From Trichobilharzia regenti (lineage: Eukaryota > Platyhelminthes > Trematoda > Strigeidida > Schistosomatidae), in assembly GCA_944472135.2 (NCBI GenBank), contig OX235270.1, positions 52,023,267-52,087,266 on the forward strand: 64,000 nucleotides of DNA, written 5' to 3'. Shown here in pieces: positions 12,972 to 23,289 of this stretch. Under the pieces are notes generated by a model that was not told the DNA's origin, ran no database searches, and saw only the letters and a program-made list of their open reading frames with translations. Both the position numbers and the translations under genes were made by a program. The first letter of the stretch is position 1. Each line of letters begins with the position of its first letter.

Positions 12972-14440
12972 CTTTAGACTTTCCAATCCACAGCATGTAT
13001 TTCAATCATTTGTCTGTCATGAGTACAACTGTGAATATTGGTTTTTAGAGACTATCTACAACTTGATAGTTGTAAATGAAACTCTAAGGAATCTGTCTGC
13101 TATGGTAAGAATATATGCCTTATTTTTTTCAATATCAGTTGCATTAAGGACGATAATTAATCGAAATCATTACTCTGTGTATAAGTGACATAGCTCTTTA
13201 ACATCTTGTAAACAAATGGAGATAAGTAATAGGTTTTCTTACGTTATAAAGTAACATTAAAAGAATAAGTATTGGTATATAGTCTCTATCAAGCCATTAG
13301 TGAAAAATACAAAAAAAAGTAGTTCTGCGAAGAGGCCTTTTCGGTTGATTCATTTTTTAGCTCAACAGTAGCATTTAGAGTAAACAAATTTCAAAATAGA
13401 GGATGGTGACAAAAGTGATGAGTTTTCATAATCCTAACTGTGAATATTAATTGGTATATAAAAAGAAATGAGTAAGGATAAAGTGAGCATGTCTTCATCA
13501 AGATACAAGACACTCAAAAGTAATTAAACAGTCTGAAGCCAATCACATTAAAAGTTCTCTAAATCACAGTGAAACTAAGTAACTAGGTTAAATAATGTTA
13601 AATGTTTGAAAGAGTTAAATGTAATTGGACAATGAATTCATTTTCAAAACTATAAGATGAGAAGATGGTGTGAAAAAATCATTTTCAAAGACGGAAGTCT
13701 AGTGGCTAAGTAAATCTCTCTTTTATGTAGAGCCAAGGCCATAAAATATTAATTGTCATAGTGTCTACAGTTTATAGTTCTATCCGTAACCTTTTCAGGA
13801 GATACCCACGTGAGTTCACCGGGTGGTCAAAGTCGAATAGGTGTTCTGAGGTGAAACTGCTAGAAGATTTTCTTCCTCGCTTACTAACCCAGGAGAATAA
13901 GTATTCGACTATATAAGTAAACAGAAATAGTAAATATTTTTTCACATTACCTAGGGATTATTCCGACAAAAGTAGCGTCATATTGGTAACAGTAAAGAAT
14001 AGACACCAAAGTTCAGAGACCTTGAACCAAACAATCAAATCCCTCAGCATTATAAATGGATGCTTTTTCATAATCGTCGTTGCAAGATTCACCCTAATCT
14101 TAATCATAACCCTACCTTAAACCTATACTAAACTTAACCCTGAATCAAGATGAGACTTGGAACGAAGATTATGAAAGGCATATATCTGACTGGTTGGTTC
14201 ACTGTTGTTTGGTGTCTATTCTTTACTGCTGCGGTCACATCTTGTAAATGACGAATAAATATTGAGGAATCAAAATAAGGAATCTACCCATTGCAGAATT
14301 CTACTACCATTTTTATAGTACAGATTAAAGAGACGTTTTTAAATTCCTAAAATATCAAATTCTTTTTCAGAAATAAGCTCAGCTAGTTAGACCATTTACA
14401 TAGAAAAAAGAACTAATTATAATGCTCAGCATACTCGAAA
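12972..14440. other. No recognisable gene
   Basis: Nothing seen except the fold-back element at 13.99 kb. Confidence 0.5.
13992..14228. repeat. Fold-back element with 21-bp inverted ends
   Basis: CAGTAAAGAATAGACACCAAA (13992-14012) is perfectly inverted at 14208-14228. A second imperfect pair lies inside (CATAATCGTCGTTGCAAG with AACGAAGATTATG). The centre (about 14092-14147) is rich in CCCTAA/CTTAA hexamers. It resembles a small MITE; no clear TSD was found. Confidence 0.55.
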
Positions 14441-15552
14441 TACAGTACTACGGTGTACCCCAAATATTAATCAGCCTTATTCAACAGCTGTACGACAACG
14501 GCATATGTCAAGTGATCCACAACGGAAAACTCACTCGGCGAGGCGTTTAGAGTAAACACAGGAGTCAGACAAGAGTGCTGGCTGATTATCACCAATGATA
14601 TTCCTAATTGTGGTGGACTGGATTATGCGTCAGACAGTGGGAAACGAGGAGACAGGGATATCCTGGGCCGACGTGAAGAATCTAGAAGACCTGGATTTCG
14701 CGAGTGGATGATTTATGTTTGATGTCACACAAAATCGAAGACTTACAAGCGAAAACCGACCGACAAACTGGTCGAAGAAGCAGCCGGCAAAGACAGGACT
14801 CCAGGTGAACATAGACAAGACGGAAGTCATGAAAATAACCAACCAACAACAAGAACAACAACAGCAACATCCAGTGCCAATCACCATCAACGGGAGGGAT
14901 TTGAAAGAGGTTACCTCATTCACTCACTTGTCTAGGGAGCATCATCTTAACTACAGGCAGTCGGAACGGACGAGGATGTCAAATCGAGCGAGAATCGGGA
15001 AGGCGAGAAACACATTCATCTACCTGAAACCGATCTGGAAATCTTCGTCACTCAGCACCAACAACAAAATTCGGTCGGATTTTCAATACAAACGTCAAGT
15101 CAGTCAGCTCCTCTATACGGATCACAAACTTGGCGGGCTGGTCACAAAGAATATTTCCAACAGGCTATTGTAGACCTTTATCAACAACTGTCTTCGCTCT
15201 ATACTGAAGATCAGATGGCCGGGCCGGAAAGAATCACCAACAAGAAACTATGGGAACAAACAAAAAAAGAACTAATCGCCCAACAGGAGAAAGTGGAGAT
15301 GGATTGGACACTCGCTGAGGAGGCCGTTGGGTGACGTCACGCGTCAGGCCATTGCTCGAGTGGAACCCGAAAGGGAAGCGGCGAGTGGGACGTCAGTGCA
15401 AAGGTGACATGGAGGAGATTGTTTGAAGAGGAGTTGAAACAGTATGGGCTAACATGGATGCAGGTGAAAAGTACAGCAGAATACAGAAACAAGTGGAGAC
15501 GTGCAGTTGAAGCTCTATGTTCCACTAGGAACCCGAAGGAACAACATTAATA
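14440..15552 (+). mobile_element. RTE-clade LINE fragment (copy B), defective
   Basis: The longest copy of this lineage. It begins at reverse transcriptase motif YYGVPQILISLIQQLYDNGI, with later frameshifts. The catalytic FADD motif is destroyed (DLDFASG). It continues through NIDKTEVMKI and the Gln-rich stretch to the GTTGAAGCTCTATGTTCC 3' end. Shares its lesions with copies A and C. Confidence 0.8.
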
Positions 15553-15849
15553 ATACGAGAAAGACATTCTTGTGATACAATAGTTGCATAGTCAATACAA
15601 AAGATGAACATTCCGAACTAAAAATTGTATTGTGCTTTAAAATCAGTTTAATAGCAGCCACATGGCATAAAAACCTCCTACAAAATTTAAATTTTAATTG
15701 CACTGTTCATCATATAGATAACTAAATATACTCAGTAGTCATGTTATTGCTTAGAATGGTTTACTAAAAATCCCATTTTCGATCACATGATTTTCCATTT
15801 GTCTTCTCCAACCCCCAACAGAGATATGAGAGAAATGCTGCAGTCATTT

Positions 15850-15965
15850 TCATAAAACCAGGAGTCGTGGGTGCACAAAAGTGGAGAATTCCAAACTAGG
15901 ACGAAACGGCCCTCCAGTGCTCTTTGGTTTTTCATAATTCTCTTAATGATGTCGTTTGGTGACAT
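15850..15965 (+). mobile_element. Hammerhead SINE H1, 5'-truncated and decayed
   Basis: Retains CCAAACTAGGACGAAACGG and the tail (CTCCAGTGCTC, TGATGTC). The CTGANGA core is destroyed. Confidence 0.5.
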
Positions 15966-16187
15966 AATCTACACTGAAATATATTATGTGCCTACAAATC
16001 CAAAATCTGGAGGAAGGAAATTATTTATTTATTTCGATACATGTAAGGTAAAACATTTATTACACCTCACATTGACATCTCATATGGTCCTAATGATGAA
16101 CTTAACTGGTGAATTTAGTACTCTAGGCCATACTTCTCACCAAAAGCTAAATATGTATACAATAGGTGGATGGTGGCTAGCAGTGGA

Positions 16188-16232
16188 ATCCAGGATGCGC
16201 ATTTCGTCCTATTTGGGACTAGTCAGCTGGAT
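16188..16232 (-). ncRNA. Hammerhead ribozyme, G8 mutated (H2)
   Basis: Minus strand: stem I ATCCAG/CTGGAT, core CTGACTA (G8 is U), stem II GTCC/GGAC, GAAA, cleavage triplet ATC. Loss of the catalytic G8 should inactivate it. Confidence 0.8.
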
Positions 16233-16452
16233 GTACCTGCATTTCTCAGTGAGTGATGATGTTCCCACCGAGGCTCGAACCCAGTGCCCATAGTTTCAAA
16301 CGCCAAAGCGTTATCCACTAGACCACTTGGGCCACGAGAGCCACCTCTTGTGCAACGGGTCATACATTAATTATTGAATTGAATTTTTGATTTTCCCGTC
16401 GATTGATTGGACCGAAGTGTTCGGTCTCAGGTTGACATGTCGGCTTCTTGTG

Positions 16453-16500
16453 CTGACGAGTCCCAATTAGGACGAAATGCGCATCCTGGATTCCACTGCT
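16453..16500 (+). ncRNA. Hammerhead core without its stem I partner (H2)
   Basis: Core CTGACGA (16453-16459) and GAAA are intact, followed by GCGCATC and CTGGATTCC. The bases before the core are the inverted tail (CTTCTTGTG) and not ATCCAG, so stem I cannot form locally. Confidence 0.75.
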
Positions 16501-16651
16501 AGCCACCATCCACCAATTGTATACAAATCAAATCCCCAGACATCGTCGAAGCATCTGCACAAGAAGCCGACATGTCAACCTGAGACCGAACACTTCGGTC
16601 CAATCAATCGACGGGAAAATCAAAAATTCAATTCAATAAAAGCTAAATATG

Positions 16652-17737
16652 CTGTGAGATTTTTTGGAGGACTTTTGTTGCTCACAACTCCCAGTTTTCC
16701 GAAATTTGATTGTTGGTGCAGATCACACTTTCGATTTCATACTTTCAAACATTTTTTTTATTTCTCTCATTCCTTTGCCTTTGGAGTAGAACATAAGGAT
16801 TCATGCTAGAGATTTGAAGTTACAGAAGAGGTGGTGTTGTTGTTTTTACGGACAGATTAGCTAACCTCACGCCAACTTCATCGGATTTTCTTCGGATATC
16901 TCTGAAAGTCAATTTAACATCTGCTACACCATCATGATAATAAACTGAACCTGGAGGAATCTGACAAACTAATCTGCTCTATTTCTTTGGAATTCGACAA
17001 TATCAATCAGTCAAACATTATGAATATGGATTTATTCACCTTCACAACTAAATGCTTTTTAGTTTTTGTAATCTTCTACTTAAAATTTGCTAATAGTATG
17101 ATGTTTTAATAAGAATATTTCCTGAATGCAGTGCGCTTTTTGAATTTGGACAGCAAGATTATTTAGTTCCAAAATTATTTCATGAAACATGATTCTGGAT
17201 TCGACTTACATTCAAGTTGTGTGACCTCAGTCTATGAGTAGTATGTTGGTACAAATATTTTCATGAAACAATACAAAAAGAGCAAGTCAGTCATTTAGAT
17301 TTCAAGATGTAATTGTCCTAGTTAAAATCATGCATCTCGTGGAACAGATATTATAAGTGGAGTATAAAAACTGGCAAATGCTGTACGTAGGTAAAACTAT
17401 TTTGCCAACGTCCAACATGAGTGAAAGATATTAGTTTGTTCACAATGGTTCCATTATTACTAATCAGCTATTTCTATCGTTGAATTTCTGTGAAATTTAC
17501 AAGCCACCTTTGCCTCTGCCCCAAGCTGTTGAAAATGTATATCAGTAAATAAAAACAAACTCATACCATTCTGATACATATCAGTTGTTCAGATCTTAAC
17601 CAGTGTAACGTTAAGTCAAATGGTGATAAAGTTTATGAAATGCAATTGTCCTGTTAAATGCTGCTACTGAGAAGCACCATAAGTTGTAAACTAATTGGTT
17701 AAAATCACTAAGTGTGAATTCAAGTTATCTAATCCGA
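16652..17737. other. No recognisable gene
   Basis: AT-rich, no family feature. Confidence 0.5.
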
Positions 17738-18182
17738 TGGAGGATTTCTTTATGAACTGATATCAGTTACAGAACCATTAGAAAACCTGAGAGTACTGGA
17801 CAGCTAGTTGTTTCGTCCTAGTTTGGGACTGTTCAACAGTACGCACCCACAGCCAGGGTTCAAACCAAGGACCTTCTGGTTATAATGCGAGCTGGTGGAC
17901 CATTAAGCCACTAGTCCCCGATCCATTGACCATACCATGAATTCTAACTTCTGCCAAATCATCACGTAGCACGACGATTTAGCAATATCTTGTGTCGATG
18001 AGTTACTGCCTCACCTTCAAAGTGGTGTAACCTACTGGTCACGCTTCCTATTGGAACCCTAGATAACTACCTGGATACGGCCAGTCGCTAGTGAGCATCA
18101 GATCAATTTCCAAGTAATGGTTTTGTAGGAATCTTGTTTGGTTGGTTTGAGGATTTCATAATGAACTGACATCTGGTCCATT
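17738..18182 (-). mobile_element. Hammerhead element H1, about one unit, defective ribozyme
   Basis: Minus-strand copy with head (box B region GGTTTGAACCC), hammerhead and the long unique region seen also at 30.3 kb. GAGGATTTC...TATGAACTGA recurs near both ends, about 410 bp apart, so this copy too may span slightly more than one unit. The core reads TTGAACA instead of CTGANGA, so C3 and G8 are lost and the ribozyme should be dead. Confidence 0.75.
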
Positions 18183-18489
18183 TTTTTTCAACTGACTCAC
18201 CATTTTTGTCTTGAATTCGTTTTACTCAAAATTTTGAAAATATCCCGTTTAACCAAGTTATTTTCATTATCAGATCCCATTGCACAAATTCTCAAACTTA
18301 TTCTGGCTACGGTTTGATTACTGTGAGTAGTTCTTTTCTGGTTTAAAATGAATTTCCTTATTCGTACATTGCAGCTTTTATTTTCCGATTATCTGTTCAT
18401 CTTATATTACGTAGAGTACCGAATGTATTGGAACGTAATTCGCTTTGATATTCCAACATCAGATTACTCTATTTCCAGTATATTATTAT

Positions 18490-18980
18490 TGTTCCCTTGG
18501 GTTCCAAGTGGAACATAGAGCTTCAACTGCACGTCTCCACTTGTTTCTGTATTCTGCTGTACTTTTCACCTGCATCCATGTTAGCCCATACTGTTTCAAC
18601 TCCTCTTCAAACAATCTCCTCCATGTCACCTTTGCACTGACGTCCCACTCGCCGCTTCCCTTTCGGGTTCCACTCGAGCAATGGCCTGACGCGTGACGTC
18701 ACCCAACGGCCTCCTCAGCGAGTGTCCAATCCATCTCCACTTTCTCCTGTTGGGCGATTAGTTCTTTTTTTGTTTGTTCCCATAGTTTCTTGTTGGTGAT
18801 TCTTTCCGGCCCGGCCATCTGATCTTCAGTATAGAGCGAAGACAGTTGTTGATAAAGGTCTACAATAGCCTGTTGGAAATATTCTTTGTGACCAGCCCGC
18901 CAAGTTTGTGATCCGTATAGAGGAGCTGACTGACTTGACGTTTGTATTGAAAATCCGACCGAATTTTGTTGTTGATGCTG
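18490..18980 (-). mobile_element. RTE-clade LINE fragment, 3' part (copy C)
   Basis: Minus-strand copy nearly identical to the last 490 bp of copies A and B, with the same lesions, truncated at a different 5' point. Confidence 0.8.
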
Positions 18981-19072
18981 TACTTGTACTGCCGATCAAA
19001 TTCGTTTTGTGATCATACTGAACAGCAGTTGAAAACCTCTGTTCATTTTATCTGATTGGTGGTGACCCCCTT

Positions 19073-19075
<3 letters not shown>

Positions 19076-19107
<32 letters not shown>
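19076..19107. repeat. (TA)n microsatellite
   Basis: About 15 AT repeats lying just before RTE copy D. Confidence 0.9.
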
Positions 19108-19109
<2 letters not shown>

Positions 19110-19345
19110 ATGAATTCGATACACGCTGAGGAGACTGTCTAGTGACATTGCACACCATGCCCTCGAGTGGAACCCGAATGGGAAACGGCAAGTAGGGCGT
19201 CCAAGTGTGACATGAAGGTGATCGTGAGAGGAAGAGATAAGAGACTATGGTCAATCGTGGGGCCAGCTTAAGAAGAATGGGAAAAAGTGGAGGCATGTTG
19301 TTGAAGCCCTATGTTCCTCTTGTAACCCTATGGAATAATAATAAC
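19108..19345 (+). mobile_element. RTE 3'-end fragment (copy D)
   Basis: From ATACACGCTGAGGAGAC through CCCTCGAGTGGAACCCGAA to GAAGCCCTATGTTCCTC and ATAATAATAA. The sequence is nearer to the 37-kb copy than to A-C. It abuts a (TA)n tract at 19078-19106. Confidence 0.7.
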
Positions 19346-20117
19346 CAATCGTAGGCCTAATTTATAAGTAGTGATTACTGGTCAATATTCTGCTATACTT
19401 GTCAGTTTTAACAGAAATATTTTGTCAGTTGACATCGAACGGAGATAACAGCGTTACATTAAAGTTGCGTAGGTCATAACCAGAAATACTTGAGAAATAT
19501 TAGTAGACTAAATGTCTGATGGTAGGCGGATTGCGCAGAGAAACATTCACTAGATAAGACAACAGGTATAACTCACTATTTTCAGTTCACCTATCGCATA
19601 TTACTCACCGTGTCCCTTTATTTTTCCACTTCTGTTGCTTAATTCTGCGAAATTTCAATCTACTTGCAACAAATCATATATAAAAATAGCATTAAATTGC
19701 ACAAGTATAATTGTAGTACTATACATAATAATTTCTGTAAAGTGGCTTCTTTTGTAAGCAAACTGAAATTCCGTTTGTTACATTTCTCTCAGAATCCTAA
19801 ATAATGATTAGCACCACGTTACCAGTTACACTTTCTCTTTCTGTAGAGTTCATCATTGGAAATTAGCAATCTAAACATAGTTTAATCGAAAAAATCAAGA
19901 GTAAATTCTTCAGAAATCATTTCAGTTAAATGACGTTTGACAGTCTCCAATTTCATGCCCGCCGATGAAGAAACCACTGAAGTTCCTGGAAAAACATAAA
20001 AACAGTTAACTGTTATTCTCTATAGTTGGTTTGTAAGGATTAGTTTTCTTTTTACGAGTTGAACTGTTATTCCTTGTTTTTGAGTATTTAATACCCTCTA
20101 ATATATTTTTAATTGGC

Positions 20118-20510
20118 TGGAGGATTTCTTTATGAACTGATATCAGTTACAGAACCATTAGAAAACCTGAGAGTACTGGACAGCTAGTTGTTTCGTCCTA
20201 GTTTGGGACTGTTCAACAGTACGCACCCACAGCCAGGGTTCAAACCAAGGACCTTCTGGTTATAAGGCGAGCTGGTGGACCATTAAGCCACTGGTCCCCG
20301 ATCCATTGACTATACCATGAATTCTAACTTCTGCCAATTTTTTTTTTATTTTTTTTTTATTTTTGATTACAGCTTGACTCCACACCGTATTTCTGGTACA
20401 AGTATGGAATTTTCAGCGTGGATATCTGTAGCCCGAAATTCATGACATAGCGCGACGCTGATGTTCGATGTGTTATTGCCTCACTTTCACTCTGCTTTTA
20501 TTATTTTTGT
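20118..20510 (-). mobile_element. Hammerhead element H1, near-identical to the 17.7-kb copy
   Basis: 20118-20337 differs from 17738-17945 at only about three positions and shares its inactivating core changes (TTGAACA). It is interrupted by a nested A-tailed insertion (20338-20432) and continues to about 20510 with the unique region (GCGACGCTGATG...TTATTGCCTCAC). Confidence 0.72.
20338..20432 (-). mobile_element. Alternative-tail element nested in a hammerhead SINE
   Basis: Minus-strand copy of the TGAAAATTCC / GGTGTGGAGTCAAGCTG tail with a long A-run (T-run on the plus strand). It interrupts a hammerhead SINE: the SINE stops at CTTCTGCCAA and resumes at AAATTCATGACATAGCG, by comparison with the uninterrupted copy at 17.9 kb. 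Confidence 0.6.
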
Positions 20511-21699
20511 ATACTGAAATAGCTTGGAAGACTGATTTATTAGTGTACAAGAATGGTCATACTTTCAGAAAAATCTACTGTCTACCATATATGTGCATAT
20601 TTAGAGAGCTGAATTATTGACATCATCTGAATTACTGGAAACCCTTTCAGTTTATTTTGAAAAAATTGTTTTACAGCAAACGCCTTCTAGAAAATTCTCG
20701 AAAATGCGTGCACATTATCTAGTATCTGTATAGCCTTCTTCTATAATTTCCATCACTTTCCGGTTCTTTTAGATTAAGCTTTTCTGAGAGTTTATCAAGT
20801 GTTAATAGACTTTACTGACATGATGTGACGAAAATATCACTTGTGGTTTATAATTCACCTTGATACTCTCCTTTTTTTAAAGTGTCATTCCCCTTTTTTT
20901 TCTCTTTTTTTATTCAATATTAAGGTGCAAACACTATCATGATTGACACTTATTTATCAACTGTAGAATTGTAGACGCCAATTGGTTTACGTATACAACT
21001 GAAACTATACACTAAAATCGATAAGGATACGAACACGATGAAACAGTAAACTTGATAAAATGATAAAAATACTGAAATACGTTTGTTAGTTTATCTCTAT
21101 ACTCGCCATTTGTCACTCATTGTAAACCGCTTACTGTTTACTTGCTACAAATTTGATTCAAAGTAAATTTAGTGTACAAAAAAGAAGAAAAACTATATGA
21201 TGAATCTTCTACGGTAAAGCACTCTCAAAACCTACAGATAAGTGCAGTTGATTCAAATGCATTCACATTTTTTTGCCAAAAGATATATATATATAGTGGT
21301 TACTGTATAAATGAATACTGGTGACGGGGGAAATTTATTTTCCAGTTACTTAGTGAATCCTTTGGAAAAGCTTCATGGAATTTACCTTATTTTGTAAAAC
21401 AGTTTTTCATTCCTTATCAACTTTATTAAACTTCCATAAGACTGTAGTTTCTTTATTATGTTAACGTACATAAAAGAAATTGGTGTTAGATAATTCCAGG
21501 ATCACTGGACATTAAAAAGATGACTTTTTCACTTTAACGGTTGTATGTGCTTAGAAGTTGAAATAAGCACATCCAAAATAGTACTACTAATTTGTTCATT
21601 CAACTGGCTTCAGTTATTCTGATCCATAAACAGGAAATATAAGTATTCTACCATTCTGTCACAAACTGAAGCACAGTCATAATAATACTATCGGTAAAA

Positions 21700-22197
21700 A
21701 AGAAGCCTCTTTATATACGACTACAATTCAAGGGTGATATACCAAGCGAGATAGTTGCGAAGAAATTGAGAAAATCAGTTCAAAGAACTTTTACTGCTGG
21801 CGAACTACGCGTCTTATTCTCTACACGACCGATGGTGATTCCTCGACCGAAAGATGAACTACCTAGACTAGCCACTTCTAATTGTATCTATCAATTCAAC
21901 TGCGTTTGTGAAGCCAGTTATATTGGCAGTTGCACTAGGAACTTGATTTTTCGCGCTCGAGAACATCTCCCAGCATGGCTAAGTAAAGGTGTAGTGAAAA
22001 CTATTAACAGCTCGATATTGGAACATCTGGTGCAAACAGGCCACAAAGCCAGCGTAGATGAATCCTTCTCTAAATTATACCGGGTGCCAAATAAATTACC
22101 AAAAACACCGAAGCACCGCAGGCTCCAAACAGCAGAGGCTTTTGCGATTCGCCTCAAACAACCAGCACTACCAATCTTGAATATTTTGTGTATATAA
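21700..22197 (+). CDS. PLE GIY-YIG C-terminal domain, open but truncated
   Basis: Open frame beginning in LYIRLQFKGDIPSEIV (about 21708), the linker between reverse transcriptase and endonuclease in PLEs. It then carries CIYQFNCVCEASYIGSCTR, FRAREHLPAWL, SSILEHLVQTGHKA and AEAFAIRLKQPALPIL to a stop at 22197. No stop or frameshift interrupts about 160 codons. No reverse transcriptase lies upstream, so this is a 5'-truncated copy and not an autonomous gene. The role in the parent element is nicking the target DNA. Confidence 0.75.
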   Translation, partial: KKPLYIRLQFKGDIPSEIVAKKLRKSVQRTFTAGELRVLFSTRPMVIPRPKDELPRLATSNCIYQFNCVCEASYIGSCTRNLIFRAREHLPAWLSKGVVKTINSSILEHLVQTGHKASVDESFSKLYRVPNKLPKTPKHRRLQTAEAFAIRLKQPALPILNILCI

Positions 22198-22394
22198 ACA
22201 TATATATAACTGTAGAGCCAGAAGAGGAATTTATCGAAAAGAATATTCTTTGCTCGATTATGTTGTGTTTTATAGATGTCTGAATGAATATTTTTGCAAT
22301 ACTAATACCGTTGATTCCAGTCTTTTGTGTGAAAGGATTCTTTTACAATAAATCAGTCAATAACCTGTTTAAATACAAAACAAACATTAATTAT

Positions 22395-22540
22395 AGAATC
22401 ACTGAAAGCTCTGGAATACTGGGCATATGTTTCTTTCTAATTTAGTATACTTCATCAATCAGCAGCTATCAACCTACTGACGACTAAGCTCAGGACCTCC
22501 AGATTGTTATCTGAGTGCTTTGACCATTTGTGAAGAAATT
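22395..22540 (-). mobile_element. Hammerhead SINE H1, strongly decayed
   Basis: Similar to H1 in order and wording (GAAAGCTCTGGAATACTGG...CAGGACCTCCAGATTGTTA on the plus strand). The ribozyme is not functional. Confidence 0.4.
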
Positions 22541-22927
22541 TGCTTTGAACTGAATTAAAATCCCTACAAATCCGAAGGTGAATAACCTGTGTGTGAAACA
22601 GATGATAGATCACTAAGCTATGAATGTTAACTTTGCATTTCATGAATTTTTTAATTCATCTCCGGTATCTTACTTAAAGTAGTGTTTCTACAATAATGTC
22701 AGTGTAAATAAGTAAAATTAGGCATAGTCTGTGAACTATATACCTTCAAAGTACACTTTTTGAGAAAAGCTTATAGCCATTACAGTAGAAAATGGAAAAA
22801 TTAGGGAAACTTAATTTAAAAACTTCATACATTCGCTCCAACTAGTTAGCTTCAACAAAGCAAGAACAATAAACATACTAGAATAATATGCGTTCACTTT
22901 TTTATTATTTTTAGGTTTTAAAGGCCT

Positions 22928-22938
22928 ACAGCATGAGC
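22928..22938 (+). repeat. Target-site duplication, left, of the U6-SINE chimera
   Basis: ACAGCATGAGC, identical to 23279-23289 just after the SINE's A-rich end. The pair shows that U6 and SINE entered in a single insertion. Confidence 0.88.
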
Positions 22939-23045
22939 GTACTCGCTTCGGCGGTACATATACTAAAATTGGAACGATACGGAGAAGATTAGCATGGCCC
23001 CTGCGCAAGGATGACACGCAAAATCGTGAAGCGTTCCATATTTTT
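22939..23045 (+). ncRNA. U6 snRNA retrocopy (5' half of a U6-SINE chimera)
   Basis: The 107 bases are colinear with U6 spliceosomal snRNA over its whole length, ending in the T-run. The 5' stem-loop, the AGATTAGCATGG region and the GATGACACGCAAA region are plain. Against the usual U6, position 3 is A and position 17 is T, a compensated base pair in the 5' stem. The normally invariant ACAGAGA box reads ACGGAGA. An 11-bp TSD abuts the first U6 base, and the SINE follows the last T, so this is a reverse-transcribed copy, not a U6 gene with its own upstream promoter. It is probably a pseudogene. I cannot say whether the variant 5' stem is normal in this species. Confidence 0.9.
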
Positions 23046-23278
23046 GGGCGTCGGTGGCACAGCGGTTAACACGCTCACCGACCATACACATGGTTCGGGG
23101 TTCGATTCCCGGCCGACGCACGCCTTTACCTTGCTAAACTAGAAATAATGCTGGTTAAGAGGAAAGGTTGAGCATGAGGCTAGCAACCCCATCCTGTAAA
23201 ATTAAACACTGCTACAGAAACTTCAAGCCACAAGCTTGAAGCCCTACGTTCCACTGGGAACGTGAAGGAAATAAAAAA
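23046..23278 (+). mobile_element. tRNA-derived SINE with RTE-like 3' tail (family T, copy 1)
   Basis: The first 72 bases after the leading GG form a tRNA-like head: a 7-bp acceptor stem GCGTCGG/CCGACGC, box A (TGGCACAGCGGTTAACACG) and box B (GGTTCGATTCC). A body of about 110 bp follows, then an 8-bp hairpin (CTTCAAGC/GCTTGAAG), then GAAGCCCTACGTTCC ending in GGAAATAAAAAAA. That last part matches the 3' ends of the RTE fragments in this window, so the SINE is probably moved by an RTE reverse transcriptase. It is joined directly behind the U6 copy. Confidence 0.85.
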
Positions 23279-23289
23279 ACAGCATGAGC
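23279..23289 (+). repeat. Target-site duplication, right, of the U6-SINE chimera
   Basis: ACAGCATGAGC, perfect copy of 22928-22938. Confidence 0.88.

Larger units (their letters stand above)
16156..16637. mobile_element. Sm-alpha-type hammerhead fold-back insertion (family H2)
   Basis: A 482-bp insertion between perfect 14-bp TSDs (AAAAGCTAAATATG, 16142-16155 and 16638-16651). In plus-strand order: inverted ribozyme segment (16156-16226), inverted tRNA-like head (to 16345; box A TGGTCTAGTGGATAACGC and box B GGTTCGAGCCT on the minus strand), inverted tail (16373-16453), direct ribozyme segment (16453-16523), spacer, direct tail (16557-16637). The tail arms are identical over 81 bp. The ribozyme arms differ at three of 71 bases. 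Short ORFs here are by-products. Confidence 0.85.
19346..21699. other. Mostly unannotated
   Basis: Apart from the hammerhead element at 20.1-20.5 kb, nothing recognised. Confidence 0.45.

Noticed and set aside
15871..16293. 140-codon plus-strand open frame
   Set aside because: It runs across two inverted SINEs and the TSD; no protein feature.
16477..16809. 110-codon plus-strand open frame
   Set aside because: It starts inside the ribozyme core and crosses the fold-back insertion into flanking DNA.
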